Both the position numbers and the translations under genes were made by a program. A stretch of DNA of 64,000 bases from positions 558,001 through 622,000 of the forward strand of contig NZ_VTWS01000004.1 in NCBI RefSeq assembly GCF_008727875.1. The letters run 5' to 3'. The stretch's first letter is position 1. The number at the start of each line of letters is the position of its first letter. Source of the stretch: Larkinella humicola (GTDB lineage Bacteria; Bacteroidota; Bacteroidia; Cytophagales; Spirosomataceae). The notes under the pieces were generated by a model that searched no databases, was not told the origin of the DNA, and was given only the letters and a program-made list of their open reading frames with translations. Of the stretch, positions 18,301 through 26,351 are shown in pieces.

Positions 18301-20781
18301 ATGCCGACCACTTTCCAACCTTTGCAGGGACTTACGGATGACGCCATCGTCCGGTCGCGCGCTGAACAGGGGCGTAACGTCCTGACCACAGATGCCCGTT
18401 CCGGCCTGTTCGCAACGGTCCGGGAAGTTGCAACCGAGCCCATGTTTATCCTGCTGGTCGTAGCCTGTACGATTTATTTCGGGATTGGTCGGCTGGAGGA
18501 AGGCATTACGCTGATCGTGGCCCTTTTTCTGGTAGCCGGTATTTCGGTCTATCAATCCGTTCGCAGCGACCAGGCGTTGGGCGCTTTGCGGGACCTGACC
18601 CAGCCCAAAGCGCAGGTTCGGCGCAATGGAACATTGACCACCATTCCGGTGGAAGACATCGTCGTGGGCGATGCGGTGCTGGTCGAAGAGGGCGAAAGCA
18701 TCCCCGCCGACGGCCAGGTTCACGAAACCAACGACTTTTCGGTGGATGAATCCATCCTGACCGGCGAATCGGTTTCCGTTGCCAAAACACCCGGCGACCC
18801 GGTTTTTGCCGGGACCCACACGGCATCCGGCAGTGCGTGGCTGACCGTAACGGCGGTTGGCGGCCAAACCGAACTCGGACGCATCGGGCGGAGCATCGGT
18901 ACTATTCTGACCGAAACAACGCCCCTGCAACGGCAGATTAACCGATTTGTCATCCGCATGGCGTGGATTGGTGGAGGAGCGTTCGCCCTGGTGTGGACCA
19001 TCAATTTCGCCCGCTCCGGCGACTGGGTCACGGCTTTGTTGTTCAGTCTGACGCTGGCTATGTCGATTTTGCCCGAAGAAATTCCGGTGGCATTCAGCAG
19101 TTTCATGGCCCTGGGAGCCGCCCGGCTGAGTCGCATGGGCGTTTTGACCAAACAACCGCAGACGGTCGAGAGCCTGGGTTCGGCTACTGTGATTTGCACC
19201 GATAAAACCGGCACCATTACGCAGGACGGCATGAGCGTCCGGCAGTTGTACGATGTCGCAACGGATGCGCTGGTTTCGCTACCCGGCCCGTTGTCCGATT
19301 CGGCGGCACGGGTGCTGGAATACGCCCGCTGGGCGAGTGAAACCGAACCTTTCGACGCCATGGAAAAAGCCATTGTGGCGGCTTTCTTCGAAGACGATCC
19401 GGCTAAAACGGTGAATCAATACCCGATGGTGCAGGAATATCCGCTGGCGGGGATGCCCCCCATGATGACCCACGTCCGGAAGGCACCGAACGGCGAGGTG
19501 ATGGTGGCGGGGAAGGGAGCCGTCGAACATGTTCTGGCGGTTTGCCGACCCGATCCGACGGTGGCCGACCGGATCCGTCAGCTAACCAAAAAGTTGTCGG
19601 AAAGCGGTTTTCGGGTACTGGGTGTGGCCAAAGGAACGTATGATATGCCCCATTTCCCGGCGGAGCAGGATGATTTTGCGTGGACCTTTCTGGGACTCGT
19701 TGCCCTTGAAAATCCACCGAAACCGAATGCCGGTGCGGTGATCCGGGCGTTTACCGAAGCCGGTATTGAGGTGAAAATGATCACCGGCGATTTTCCCGAA
19801 ACCGCCCAGGCCATTGCCCGGCAGGTGGGGCTACCAGCGGCTGACACGTTTGTGACGGGCCAGCAGGTGATGGAAATGGACGATGCGACGCTCCGGCAGC
19901 AGGCAACTCAGACGGCGGTTTTTGCCCGCATGTTTCCCGAAGCCAAACTGCGGGTGGTGGAGGCTCTCAAGCAGAATGGCGAGGTGGTGGCCATGACCGG
20001 CGACGGGGTCAACGACGGCCCGGCACTGAAAGCGGCTCACATTGGCGTGGCGATGGGAAAACGCGGAACCGAAGTGGCGCGTCAGGCGGCCTCGCTCGTG
20101 CTGGTCAACGACGACCTGAGCAGCATGGTCGACGCCATCGCGCAGGGTCGCCGGATTTACCAGAATCTCAAAAAAGCCATTGCCTACATTGTTTCCATTC
20201 ACATCCCGATTATCCTGACCGTGGCGGTGCCGTTGCTGGCAAACTGGAAATGGGAAAATCTGTTTACGCCCATTCACGTCATTTTTCTGGAACTGGTGAT
20301 GGGACCGACCTGTTCCATTGCGTTCGAGAACGAACCCGCCGAAGCGGGGCAGATGCGCCAGCCGCCCCGACCGCTCACCGACACTTTTCTGGCCGGGCCG
20401 GAACTGGGGCGGAGCATTGCGCAGGGACTGGGAATTACGCTGGCCGTTCTGGGGGTCTATTACGTCGCCATGCAGGCCGGGGGAAGCATTGAGTTGGTTC
20501 GAACGCTGGTTTTTTCGACTCTGGTGCTAAGCAACATCCTGTTGACGCTGGTAAACCGGTCGTTTATGCAGTCGGTGTTTCAGACCATTCGGCTGCCAAA
20601 CCGCCTGTTGTGGCTCATGCTGGGGCTGACGTTTGCGCTCTTGCTGGTGACCTTGTTTGTTCCACCCGCCCGGGAGCTGTTCGGATTTGTTCCCATTCCG
20701 GCATCATCGTTCGGCTGGTGTGCACTGGCTGCGCTGGTTGGGGTGGGCTGGATCGAGATTTACAAAGTGATTCGGTCCTAA
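18301..20781 (+). CDS. cation-translocating P-type ATPase (P2-like)
   Basis: The 826-residue protein (ATG 18301) has the full P-type ATPase plan: actuator TGES in LTGESVSV, phosphorylation motif CTDKTGTITQ (Asp near 301), GDGVNDGPAL hinge (near 572) and about ten transmembrane segments. M4 reads LPEEIPVAF and M6 reads LELVMGPTCSIAFE. In SERCA these positions are PEGLP and NLVTDGLP, so the Asn and Asp of the calcium site are not conserved. Transport of Ca2+, Mg2+ or another cation is therefore undecided; I recall similar M6 motifs in other Bacteroidota ATPases, so this is probably a family trait. It is divergent from the encapsulin operon across 278 bases with only weak promoter-like boxes. 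Confidence 0.9.
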   Translation: MPTTFQPLQGLTDDAIVRSRAEQGRNVLTTDARSGLFATVREVATEPMFILLVVACTIYFGIGRLEEGITLIVALFLVAGISVYQSVRSDQALGALRDLTQPKAQVRRNGTLTTIPVEDIVVGDAVLVEEGESIPADGQVHETNDFSVDESILTGESVSVAKTPGDPVFAGTHTASGSAWLTVTAVGGQTELGRIGRSIGTILTETTPLQRQINRFVIRMAWIGGGAFALVWTINFARSGDWVTALLFSLTLAMSILPEEIPVAFSSFMALGAARLSRMGVLTKQPQTVESLGSATVICTDKTGTITQDGMSVRQLYDVATDALVSLPGPLSDSAARVLEYARWASETEPFDAMEKAIVAAFFEDDPAKTVNQYPMVQEYPLAGMPPMMTHVRKAPNGEVMVAGKGAVEHVLAVCRPDPTVADRIRQLTKKLSESGFRVLGVAKGTYDMPHFPAEQDDFAWTFLGLVALENPPKPNAGAVIRAFTEAGIEVKMITGDFPETAQAIARQVGLPAADTFVTGQQVMEMDDATLRQQATQTAVFARMFPEAKLRVVEALKQNGEVVAMTGDGVNDGPALKAAHIGVAMGKRGTEVARQAASLVLVNDDLSSMVDAIAQGRRIYQNLKKAIAYIVSIHIPIILTVAVPLLANWKWENLFTPIHVIFLELVMGPTCSIAFENEPAEAGQMRQPPRPLTDTFLAGPELGRSIAQGLGITLAVLGVYYVAMQAGGSIELVRTLVFSTLVLSNILLTLVNRSFMQSVFQTIRLPNRLLWLMLGLTFALLLVTLFVPPARELFGFVPIPASSFGWCALAALVGVGWIEIYKVIRS

Positions 20782-20835
20782 ATTTCGCCCGTTTAGGGAT
20801 TCTCGGTTGTAATTATACGAAAACCGGTTTGTCCG

Positions 20836-21195
20836 TTAGCTCAGCATTCGATAAACGACCAGAATGACGCCGATGAGGTACAAGGTGGTAAAAATCACCT
20901 TGTTGTAACGCGCCAGCCATTCGGGCAGGAAGATGTCAAAATTGTCGTGAGTGGAATCGGAGTAGTTCCGGGCGATGAGCGTTAGCGGACAGCGGCCGCT
21001 GAATACCAGCAGGGTTAATCCTTCCAGAACAACCAGTCCAATGGCAATTCCCGTGTAAATGGTGATGTCGTCCGCCAATCCGCAGTACAGGATGTAGCCA
21101 ATAACGCTTACAAAAAAGAACCAGATGACGGTATGAATCAATTTCAGAACCACCAATTCATGGCCGTTGTTCGTGCGGTTTTCTCGTGTGTTCAT
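20836..21195 (-). CDS. small membrane protein, function unknown
   Basis: The ATG at 21193-21195 gives 119 residues with three hydrophobic helices (about 14-36, 42-60 and 95-117). Between helices two and three lies SGRCPLTLIARNYSDSTHDN, a Cys-Pro-Leu-Thr segment common in small DUF2784-like membrane proteins; that resemblance is weak. The C-terminus is convergent with the P-type ATPase (54 bases apart). A longer upstream ATG at 21246 is possible but its extra residues are not hydrophobic and not convincing. Confidence 0.6.
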   Translation of the reverse strand: MNTRENRTNNGHELVVLKLIHTVIWFFFVSVIGYILYCGLADDITIYTGIAIGLVVLEGLTLLVFSGRCPLTLIARNYSDSTHDNFDIFLPEWLARYNKVIFTTLYLIGVILVVYRMLS

Positions 21196-21290
21196 CAGCC
21201 GCCAAGTTATAGAAGGAGCCGTAGAGGAGAACATCACCCAAATCATGGATTTTGCTGATCCTGCTCATGTCGGGACGGTCTGCTCGAAAG

Positions 21291-21298
21291 TAGTTTTG
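21291..21298 (+). promoter_or_regulatory. Bacteroidota -7 box (TAGTTTTG)
   Basis: TAGTTTTG matches TAnnTTTG and lies 61 bases before the next plus-strand start at 21360. No clear -33 partner is visible. Confidence 0.3.
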
Positions 21299-21359
21299 AA
21301 GAGACAGGTGGTTGACCAAATCCCCTGGTCGATATAAGCAGAAACCGGTAAGACAGGGT

Positions 21360-21824
21360 ATGAAAACAACAACAGCGCAGAATATTCTTCTGATATTACT
21401 GGCGTTCCTGGGGTTGGGAGCCCTGGGAGGAGGGTTGACCTTCATTCTTTCGCCCGATGGTACACTGATGGGAATGCCGGTGTCAGATCAATCGCCTTTT
21501 CGCAGTTTTCTAGTGCCGGGAATCATTTTATTCGTCGTTCTGGGGATGGTTCCGGTTGGGTTGGTATTTGCTTTGCTAAAAAAGCCGACTTTCGACGGGG
21601 CCGAGCTGCTTAATTTTTACCCGGATATGCACTGGTCGTGGACATACAGCCTCTACGTCGCCTTTGCCCTTATTAGCTGGATTCAGGTCCAGATGGTAAT
21701 TATTCAGGCCGTTCACTGGCTGCACACATTCTACATGTTCTACGCGGTGGCGATTCTTTTTGTTGCCCTGTTACCAGCCGTTCGGAATCTGTATCAGCGA
21801 AAAAGTGCCACTGACGCAGTATAA
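21360..21824 (+). CDS. four-helix membrane protein, function unknown
   Basis: The ATG at 21360 gives 154 residues with four hydrophobic helices: about 6-28, 48-70, 95-113 and 118-140. The loop after helix one carries LSPDGTLMGMPVSDQSPF. Helix three contains YSLYVAFALISWIQVQMVII and helix four WLHTFYMFYAVAILFVALLP. No enzyme motif is seen. It is divergent from the small membrane gene at 20836-21195 and convergent with the GNAT gene, 54 bases away. Confidence 0.7.
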   Translation: MKTTTAQNILLILLAFLGLGALGGGLTFILSPDGTLMGMPVSDQSPFRSFLVPGIILFVVLGMVPVGLVFALLKKPTFDGAELLNFYPDMHWSWTYSLYVAFALISWIQVQMVIIQAVHWLHTFYMFYAVAILFVALLPAVRNLYQRKSATDAV

Positions 21825-21878
21825 ACCGCCCGAATCAACGGGTAGCGGCAGTCGCCGCAAGATTATTCCGGCTCTATA

Positions 21879-22658
21879 TCACGCAAGCCGGTATTCGTGA
21901 TACGTAGTAACGGCCCGAAACCCGAATTTTTGATAAATCCGAAAGCCGTCTTCCGAAGACTGCAGGAGTGCGGTTTTATACCCGGCCTGTTTCGCGTAAT
22001 TTAAAGCATGACGCATCAGTGCCGTTCCAATTCCTTTTCCGCGAAATGCCCGAAGCGTAGCTAAACTGTAGATACCAACGGTTTTAGAATCAGATGGAAA
22101 CAATTCGAGGACGGAAGCCGGTTGGCCTTCCCAATCATACACCAGAAACACATTTTGTGGAGAATTCAGCAAAGCTGGAGCAACCCGTTGGTAGTAGATT
22201 TCCACCTGTTGATCCGGTGGGGTCCAGTTCCGGGCGATTATGCTGGCAAACTCCGCCAGTTCGTCCTGGGTCTTAACGACTCTGATTGCTGTGTGATTCG
22301 AATCACCGATTGGGCGGTATGCATCCAGTGCCAGGATCATGCCCGGATCAGACCCCACGCAAAACGCCCCCAGTTCCTGCAAATGCCTCCGTGTCGTTTC
22401 GGTGGCTGTGGTTTCGCTGAGCCAGAAACAGAAGGGTAGCCCGGACTCTTTCGTGTACGCAACCACGGTTTTCAGGGTGTCAAAACTGGCCTGACTGGTG
22501 TTCTGAAAGTGGACAATATTGAAGGTGTCGGACGGTAACTGCGCATTGACGACCGTAATTCCGTCGTTGGTCCAAACGTCCATGCCAGCGGTTTGGGCAG
22601 CCAGTGCCTGGATGTGCCGGTTGAAATTGTCGTCCAGAAGCTGTTCCGGCGTACTCAT
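21879..22658 (-). CDS. GNAT-family N-acetyltransferase
   Basis: The 259-residue product has its catalytic GNAT domain in the C-terminal half (about 120-255). The acetyl-CoA pyrophosphate loop is visible as LRAFRGKGIGTALM near residue 210, followed by YQKFGFRAV, the usual beta-bulge end motif. The N-terminal 115 residues look like a degenerate or second GNAT-like domain, a layout seen in tandem-GNAT proteins. The acceptor is unknown. The start is ATG 22656-22658; the next gene ends 26 bases downstream. Confidence 0.85.
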   Translation of the reverse strand: MSTPEQLLDDNFNRHIQALAAQTAGMDVWTNDGITVVNAQLPSDTFNIVHFQNTSQASFDTLKTVVAYTKESGLPFCFWLSETTATETTRRHLQELGAFCVGSDPGMILALDAYRPIGDSNHTAIRVVKTQDELAEFASIIARNWTPPDQQVEIYYQRVAPALLNSPQNVFLVYDWEGQPASVLELFPSDSKTVGIYSLATLRAFRGKGIGTALMRHALNYAKQAGYKTALLQSSEDGFRIYQKFGFRAVTTYHEYRLA

Positions 22659-22684
22659 AACGAATTAGCGAAACTACGCGTAAA

Positions 22685-23449
22685 CTACCGGCTCACCGGT
22701 GCTGCCGGCTTGGCGGTTTTTTTCCGGTAATCGCCCCGCGACAGGTATTTTTCGATCAGGCAATACAGCAGAATGAAAAAGTACCGGCTTCCCATTTCCT
22801 TGATTTTCAGCTTCGATTCGCCGTATTTCCGGTTCGTCCAGCTATTCGGCACCACGGCGTAGTTGTAACCCCGCACCATCGCTTTCAGCGGCAGTTCAAC
22901 GGTCAAGTTGAAGTGGGGAGACAGGAACGGTTTGAGTCCTTCCATCGTCTCACGCTTGTAAAGTTTAAAGGCGTTGGTGGTGTCGTTGTAGCGAATGCCC
23001 ATCATCATCCGAACGATGAAGTTGGCGGTCCGGTTAATGACTTTTTTCAGCTCCGGATAGTCGATCACTTTGCCGCCTTTGCTCCACCGGCTGCCAAAAA
23101 CGCAGTCGTAATCGCCTTCCAGCATTTTGTAGTAGAACTTCACCAGATCTTCCGGGTCGTCGGACATGTCGGCCATGAAAACCGCCACGCAGTCGCCCGT
23201 AAACCGTTCCAGACCGTAGCGAACGGCGTAGCCAAAACCGTTCGGCCCCGGATTCGTGTAATAGACCAGGGTCGGAATTTCGTGCGTTAGTTGTTCCAGC
23301 ACCTGCGCCGTCTGGTCCTTGGAATTGTCGTTGGTGACGCAGATTTCGTGCGGAATACCGTATTTGGCCAGCGTTTGGTACAACGATCGCAGCGTTTCAG
23401 GAATGGATTCCTGTTCGTTATAAGCTGGAATAACTACACTTAATTTCAT
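22685..23449 (-). CDS. family 2 glycosyltransferase (polyprenyl-phosphate sugar transferase-like)
   Basis: The 254-residue protein begins MKLSVVIPAYNEQESIPETL, the classic GT-A nucleotide-binding opening, with DXD-type VAVFMADMSDDP near residue 90 and later NRKYGESKLKIKEM. This pattern matches DPM1/GT2 enzymes that transfer sugar to lipid phosphate or glycan chains. A basic, hydrophobic C-terminus (about 225-240) may be a membrane contact. Its ATG overlaps the stop of the upstream GT2 gene in ATGA, so both are probably translated as a coupled unit. It is the last gene of the glycan cluster. Confidence 0.88.
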   Translation of the reverse strand: MKLSVVIPAYNEQESIPETLRSLYQTLAKYGIPHEICVTNDNSKDQTAQVLEQLTHEIPTLVYYTNPGPNGFGYAVRYGLERFTGDCVAVFMADMSDDPEDLVKFYYKMLEGDYDCVFGSRWSKGGKVIDYPELKKVINRTANFIVRMMMGIRYNDTTNAFKLYKRETMEGLKPFLSPHFNLTVELPLKAMVRGYNYAVVPNSWTNRKYGESKLKIKEMGSRYFFILLYCLIEKYLSRGDYRKKTAKPAAPVSR

Positions 23450-24417
23450 AATCGATCCATTAAACGGTAAGGCATTAACCGGATGGCACTATACACTTTC
23501 ATGAGTGGTGCCGGCACAATATAATTTTGTATGATATCCTTGGCAATCGACGATTTGGGCTTCCCCATGTACAGGTACTTCAGGGCGATGCCCGCCCGGC
23601 GGAAGTAACTTTCGCTGTACTGGTTCGCATCCAGCATCAATTTATAATACCGGGCGATGTTTTTGCGCAGTACTTTGTCATACTTGTAATCCAGTTCGCG
23701 GTTGATGTTGGAATACATCAGAATCCGGTTGTTCAGAAACTTCCGGTCCTTTTCATTGTCGGCGTAGCTGGCACCGCCGAGGTTTTTCCGGTATACCGAC
23801 ATTACCTCGTCGATGTATCCGATTGGACCGGCTTTGGCCAGCAAGACATTCCGCGGAATGTCGCCACTCTGGGACTGGTAATACCAGGCCGGATACTCCG
23901 GGATGGCATTTTTCCGAAACATGATGCTGGAGGTGGCCATGAAAAAAATCTCATCTTCACCAATCAGGTCATCCATCATCACCACCGGTTTTTTGTCTTC
24001 AACGAGCAAAACCGAATCGTACTTTTCGTCCTCAAACACCACCCGGGCGTTGGTGAAGCAGCACGAATAGTCGGGGTGCTGGTCGAGCATGTCGGCCTGC
24101 TTTTGCAATTTATGCGGGCTTATCCAGTAGTCGTCCCCGTCCATTTGCGCAATGTATTCCCCCCGGGCCGCTTCAAATGTGCTCAGGGCATTGTGCATCC
24201 CATTGTTGCCCATGTTGGTCGGGTGCAGCAGCAACCGGATTTTATCGGGATAGCGAGTCTGGTAGTCGGCCAGAATTTCGCGGGTGTTATCTTTCGATAG
24301 ATCGTCGCCCACAATCACTTCAAAGTCGAAGTTCGTCTGCTGGCTCAGAACGCTGTCTAACGTCTGACGAACAAATTTGGCGTGATTATAGGTAACGATA
24401 CAGACGCTTACCTTCAT
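23446..24417 (-). CDS. family 2 glycosyltransferase
   Basis: Starting at ATG 24415-24417 the product is 323 residues and opens MKVSVCIVTYNHAKFVRQTL; an alternative ATG six codons upstream would overlap the PhyH-like gene. GT-A motifs follow: EVIVGDDLSKDNTREIL and the DxD-like YIAQMDGDDYW near residue 95. The C-terminal 120 residues are helical and end with basic residues. The sugar donor is not predictable. The gene follows the PhyH-like gene by 1 base and is coupled to the next GT2 gene by ATGA. Confidence 0.88.
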   Translation of the reverse strand: MKVSVCIVTYNHAKFVRQTLDSVLSQQTNFDFEVIVGDDLSKDNTREILADYQTRYPDKIRLLLHPTNMGNNGMHNALSTFEAARGEYIAQMDGDDYWISPHKLQKQADMLDQHPDYSCCFTNARVVFEDEKYDSVLLVEDKKPVVMMDDLIGEDEIFFMATSSIMFRKNAIPEYPAWYYQSQSGDIPRNVLLAKAGPIGYIDEVMSVYRKNLGGASYADNEKDRKFLNNRILMYSNINRELDYKYDKVLRKNIARYYKLMLDANQYSESYFRRAGIALKYLYMGKPKSSIAKDIIQNYIVPAPLMKVYSAIRLMPYRLMDRL

Positions 24418-24418
24418 C

Positions 24419-25234
24419 TTAATTGAAGATTTCATTCATCTGATTCACCGCCGGAAAATCGGGTGTAATCAGCTCGGCCTGGGGCTTGTAAATGTACGCT
24501 AGCGGATAGCCCCGGTCGATGAATGTACTTTCCAATAAGTTGTTGTAACGAAGTTGAACCGACCAGCGAACCGATTCCGTCGAGTTGATCCCGGAACGGT
24601 GAACCAGAAAGGCGGAGAAAAACAGCACGTCGCCCACTTCAAACTCGAGCTGTTGCCAGTTGTCGGTCAGCAGTTCGTCGGGAATGGTACCGATGTAATC
24701 CACTGACGTAGAGTCGTATAAGCCTGTCCGGTGGCTTTGTGGTAAAATCTGAAGCGCGCCCAGATCGGCTCCGGCCGGCACCAGCGGAAACCACACGACC
24801 ACGCTGTCGAGCGATCCCTGACCCGTGCGCCAGTCCTGGTGGGCTCCCAACCGCCAGTAATCGTCGCGTTTGGCGAGGTGGCGGCTGTTGAACATCATGG
24901 CCGGTCGAACGCCAATCACGGGGTATTCCAGCCCGAGTTCTTTCAGGGTGTCCGTAATGCGGGCATCCGTCCCCAGCCGGTGCAGCGAAACCATGTGCTG
25001 AACCTGTTTGCCGGTGTTGGCAAAGGCCGTGAAATCGGCGGCAAAAAACCGGTACATGGCCTGCTCGAACGACGGCAGATCGTCGATGTCCACCGATTCG
25101 CCGAGGGTCCGTTGAATCTGATAGGCAAAAATCTGGCGGCCTTCCCGGTGAATGGCCGTAATTAAGTCCTTATCCAGAAAATTTTTCAGCAGAACGTACC
25201 CTTCCTGCTTGTATGAATCGCGGAGTGATGCCAT
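24419..25234 (-). CDS. phytanoyl-CoA dioxygenase (PhyH) family protein
   Basis: The 271-residue protein is a 2-oxoglutarate/Fe(II) oxygenase of the PhyH type. A metal-binding HQD in LGAHQDWRTG (near residue 130) and a distal His in FLVHRSGINS (near 212) supply the facial triad, and a downstream Arg (SVRWSVQLRYN) can bind 2-oxoglutarate. The substrate is not predictable. Placement between glycosyltransferases suggests a modification of a sugar or lipid-linked precursor, which is inference. It sits 166 bases after the propeller protein gene and its TAA abuts the next ATG. Confidence 0.82.
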   Translation of the reverse strand: MASLRDSYKQEGYVLLKNFLDKDLITAIHREGRQIFAYQIQRTLGESVDIDDLPSFEQAMYRFFAADFTAFANTGKQVQHMVSLHRLGTDARITDTLKELGLEYPVIGVRPAMMFNSRHLAKRDDYWRLGAHQDWRTGQGSLDSVVVWFPLVPAGADLGALQILPQSHRTGLYDSTSVDYIGTIPDELLTDNWQQLEFEVGDVLFFSAFLVHRSGINSTESVRWSVQLRYNNLLESTFIDRGYPLAYIYKPQAELITPDFPAVNQMNEIFN

Positions 25235-25400
25235 GACGGTATGAATGAGTTAAAATAGTACTAAACTAATGTAAACGATGTGGATGACTCTTGACAAAGG
25301 TACCTTACCTCACTGGTAATGTCAACTTAATCAGCGGCATTTTAGTAAACGAACCCTTTGTTCGGAATGGCCTGCCGGTCAGTCGTTATGGAATAATTCC

Positions 25401-26351
25401 TTAGTTCTCCTCTTCCTGAACGGCGTAACCAAAGCCCGAAGCGCCAAAACCGTTGCCGTTGTAGAGCATCGTCCACTGGCCGTGGTGCTGGAAAAGGTGG
25501 CAATAATCCATCATGGACGAATCCCAGCCGTCTTCCGACCGCTCAATGCCAGCCTGGTCGTCTTTCCGATCCCAGGTAATGCCGTCTTTCGACTCCGCAT
25601 ACCCGATGCGGTAACTCTTTTCCACACTGGTCCGGAAGTCGGTGGCACTCCGGTAGGAATAATACATTTTGTACAAATCCCCGTCTTTAATCACCGCCGG
25701 GCGACCAATGGCGTCCGTAAATTCATTGTACCCGATGCAGGTGATGCCGGTGCGTTCCCAGGTAATCCCGTCTTTCGACTCGGCGTATTTCACGTTGTAA
25801 AACGGTTCCGGGTGGCCGTTGATGATTTCGATTTTGGTACACGACAGGTACCACATCCGCCAGCGTTCCGTTCCGTCGGCCTCGGTTTCGACCATCACAC
25901 AGGGCTGTGCAATCCAGACCTGATCGTAAATCGAGCGGTCGAGCAGCGGCCCGTCGTAGGCCCGCTCAAACGTAAGGCCACCGTCGCGGCTGATGGCCAG
26001 CCCAATGCCGAGCCGGTACCAGGCGGTTTCGCTTTTGTTCCAGCCGGTGTAATACAGCCAGATTTCGTCACCCCGTTTGATAAACCACGAAGGCATCGCT
26101 CCGGTTTCGTCAAACATACCCACAGCGCCTTTGCTCAAACACGGTTTGTCGTGAACATACAGCACCTTCGACAAATCGTTGGCGTCCAGTTCGACAAATG
26201 ACGTAGACGAGGAGCGGTTTTCGTCGCGGGTGGCAAAATACACCCGCAGCCGTTCGTCGCTGATCGGGTAAGCAAAGGGAACCTGCGCGTGGGTGCGGCT
26301 AAACGGAAGGTGTCCGTCGGTTTTGTAAATCAGTCCTTTTTTAATCCACAT
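25401..26351 (-). CDS. five-bladed beta-propeller glycosidase-like protein (GH43/GH130-like)
   Basis: Starting at ATG 26349-26351 the product is 316 residues. Repeated strands such as WYRLGIGLAISRDGGLTFER, YNVKYAESKDGITWERTG and YRIGYAESKDGITWDRKD have the Asp-box-like repetition of five-bladed propeller glycoside hydrolases and phosphorylases. Conserved acidic residues occur (LLYDGPLLD-like, NEFTDAIGRPAV), but the exact catalytic pair cannot be read by eye. It lacks a signal peptide, so it probably acts in the cytoplasm. Its start overlaps the end of the GT-C gene by 11 bases, so it is in the same transcript. Confidence 0.75.
   Translation of the reverse strand: MWIKKGLIYKTDGHLPFSRTHAQVPFAYPISDERLRVYFATRDENRSSSTSFVELDANDLSKVLYVHDKPCLSKGAVGMFDETGAMPSWFIKRGDEIWLYYTGWNKSETAWYRLGIGLAISRDGGLTFERAYDGPLLDRSIYDQVWIAQPCVMVETEADGTERWRMWYLSCTKIEIINGHPEPFYNVKYAESKDGITWERTGITCIGYNEFTDAIGRPAVIKDGDLYKMYYSYRSATDFRTSVEKSYRIGYAESKDGITWDRKDDQAGIERSEDGWDSSMMDYCHLFQHHGQWTMLYNGNGFGASGFGYAVQEEEN

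Noticed and set aside
18226-19155. Minus-strand open frame of about 309 codons opposite the P-type ATPase
   Set aside because: It lies against strong ATPase motifs and shows no family signature.
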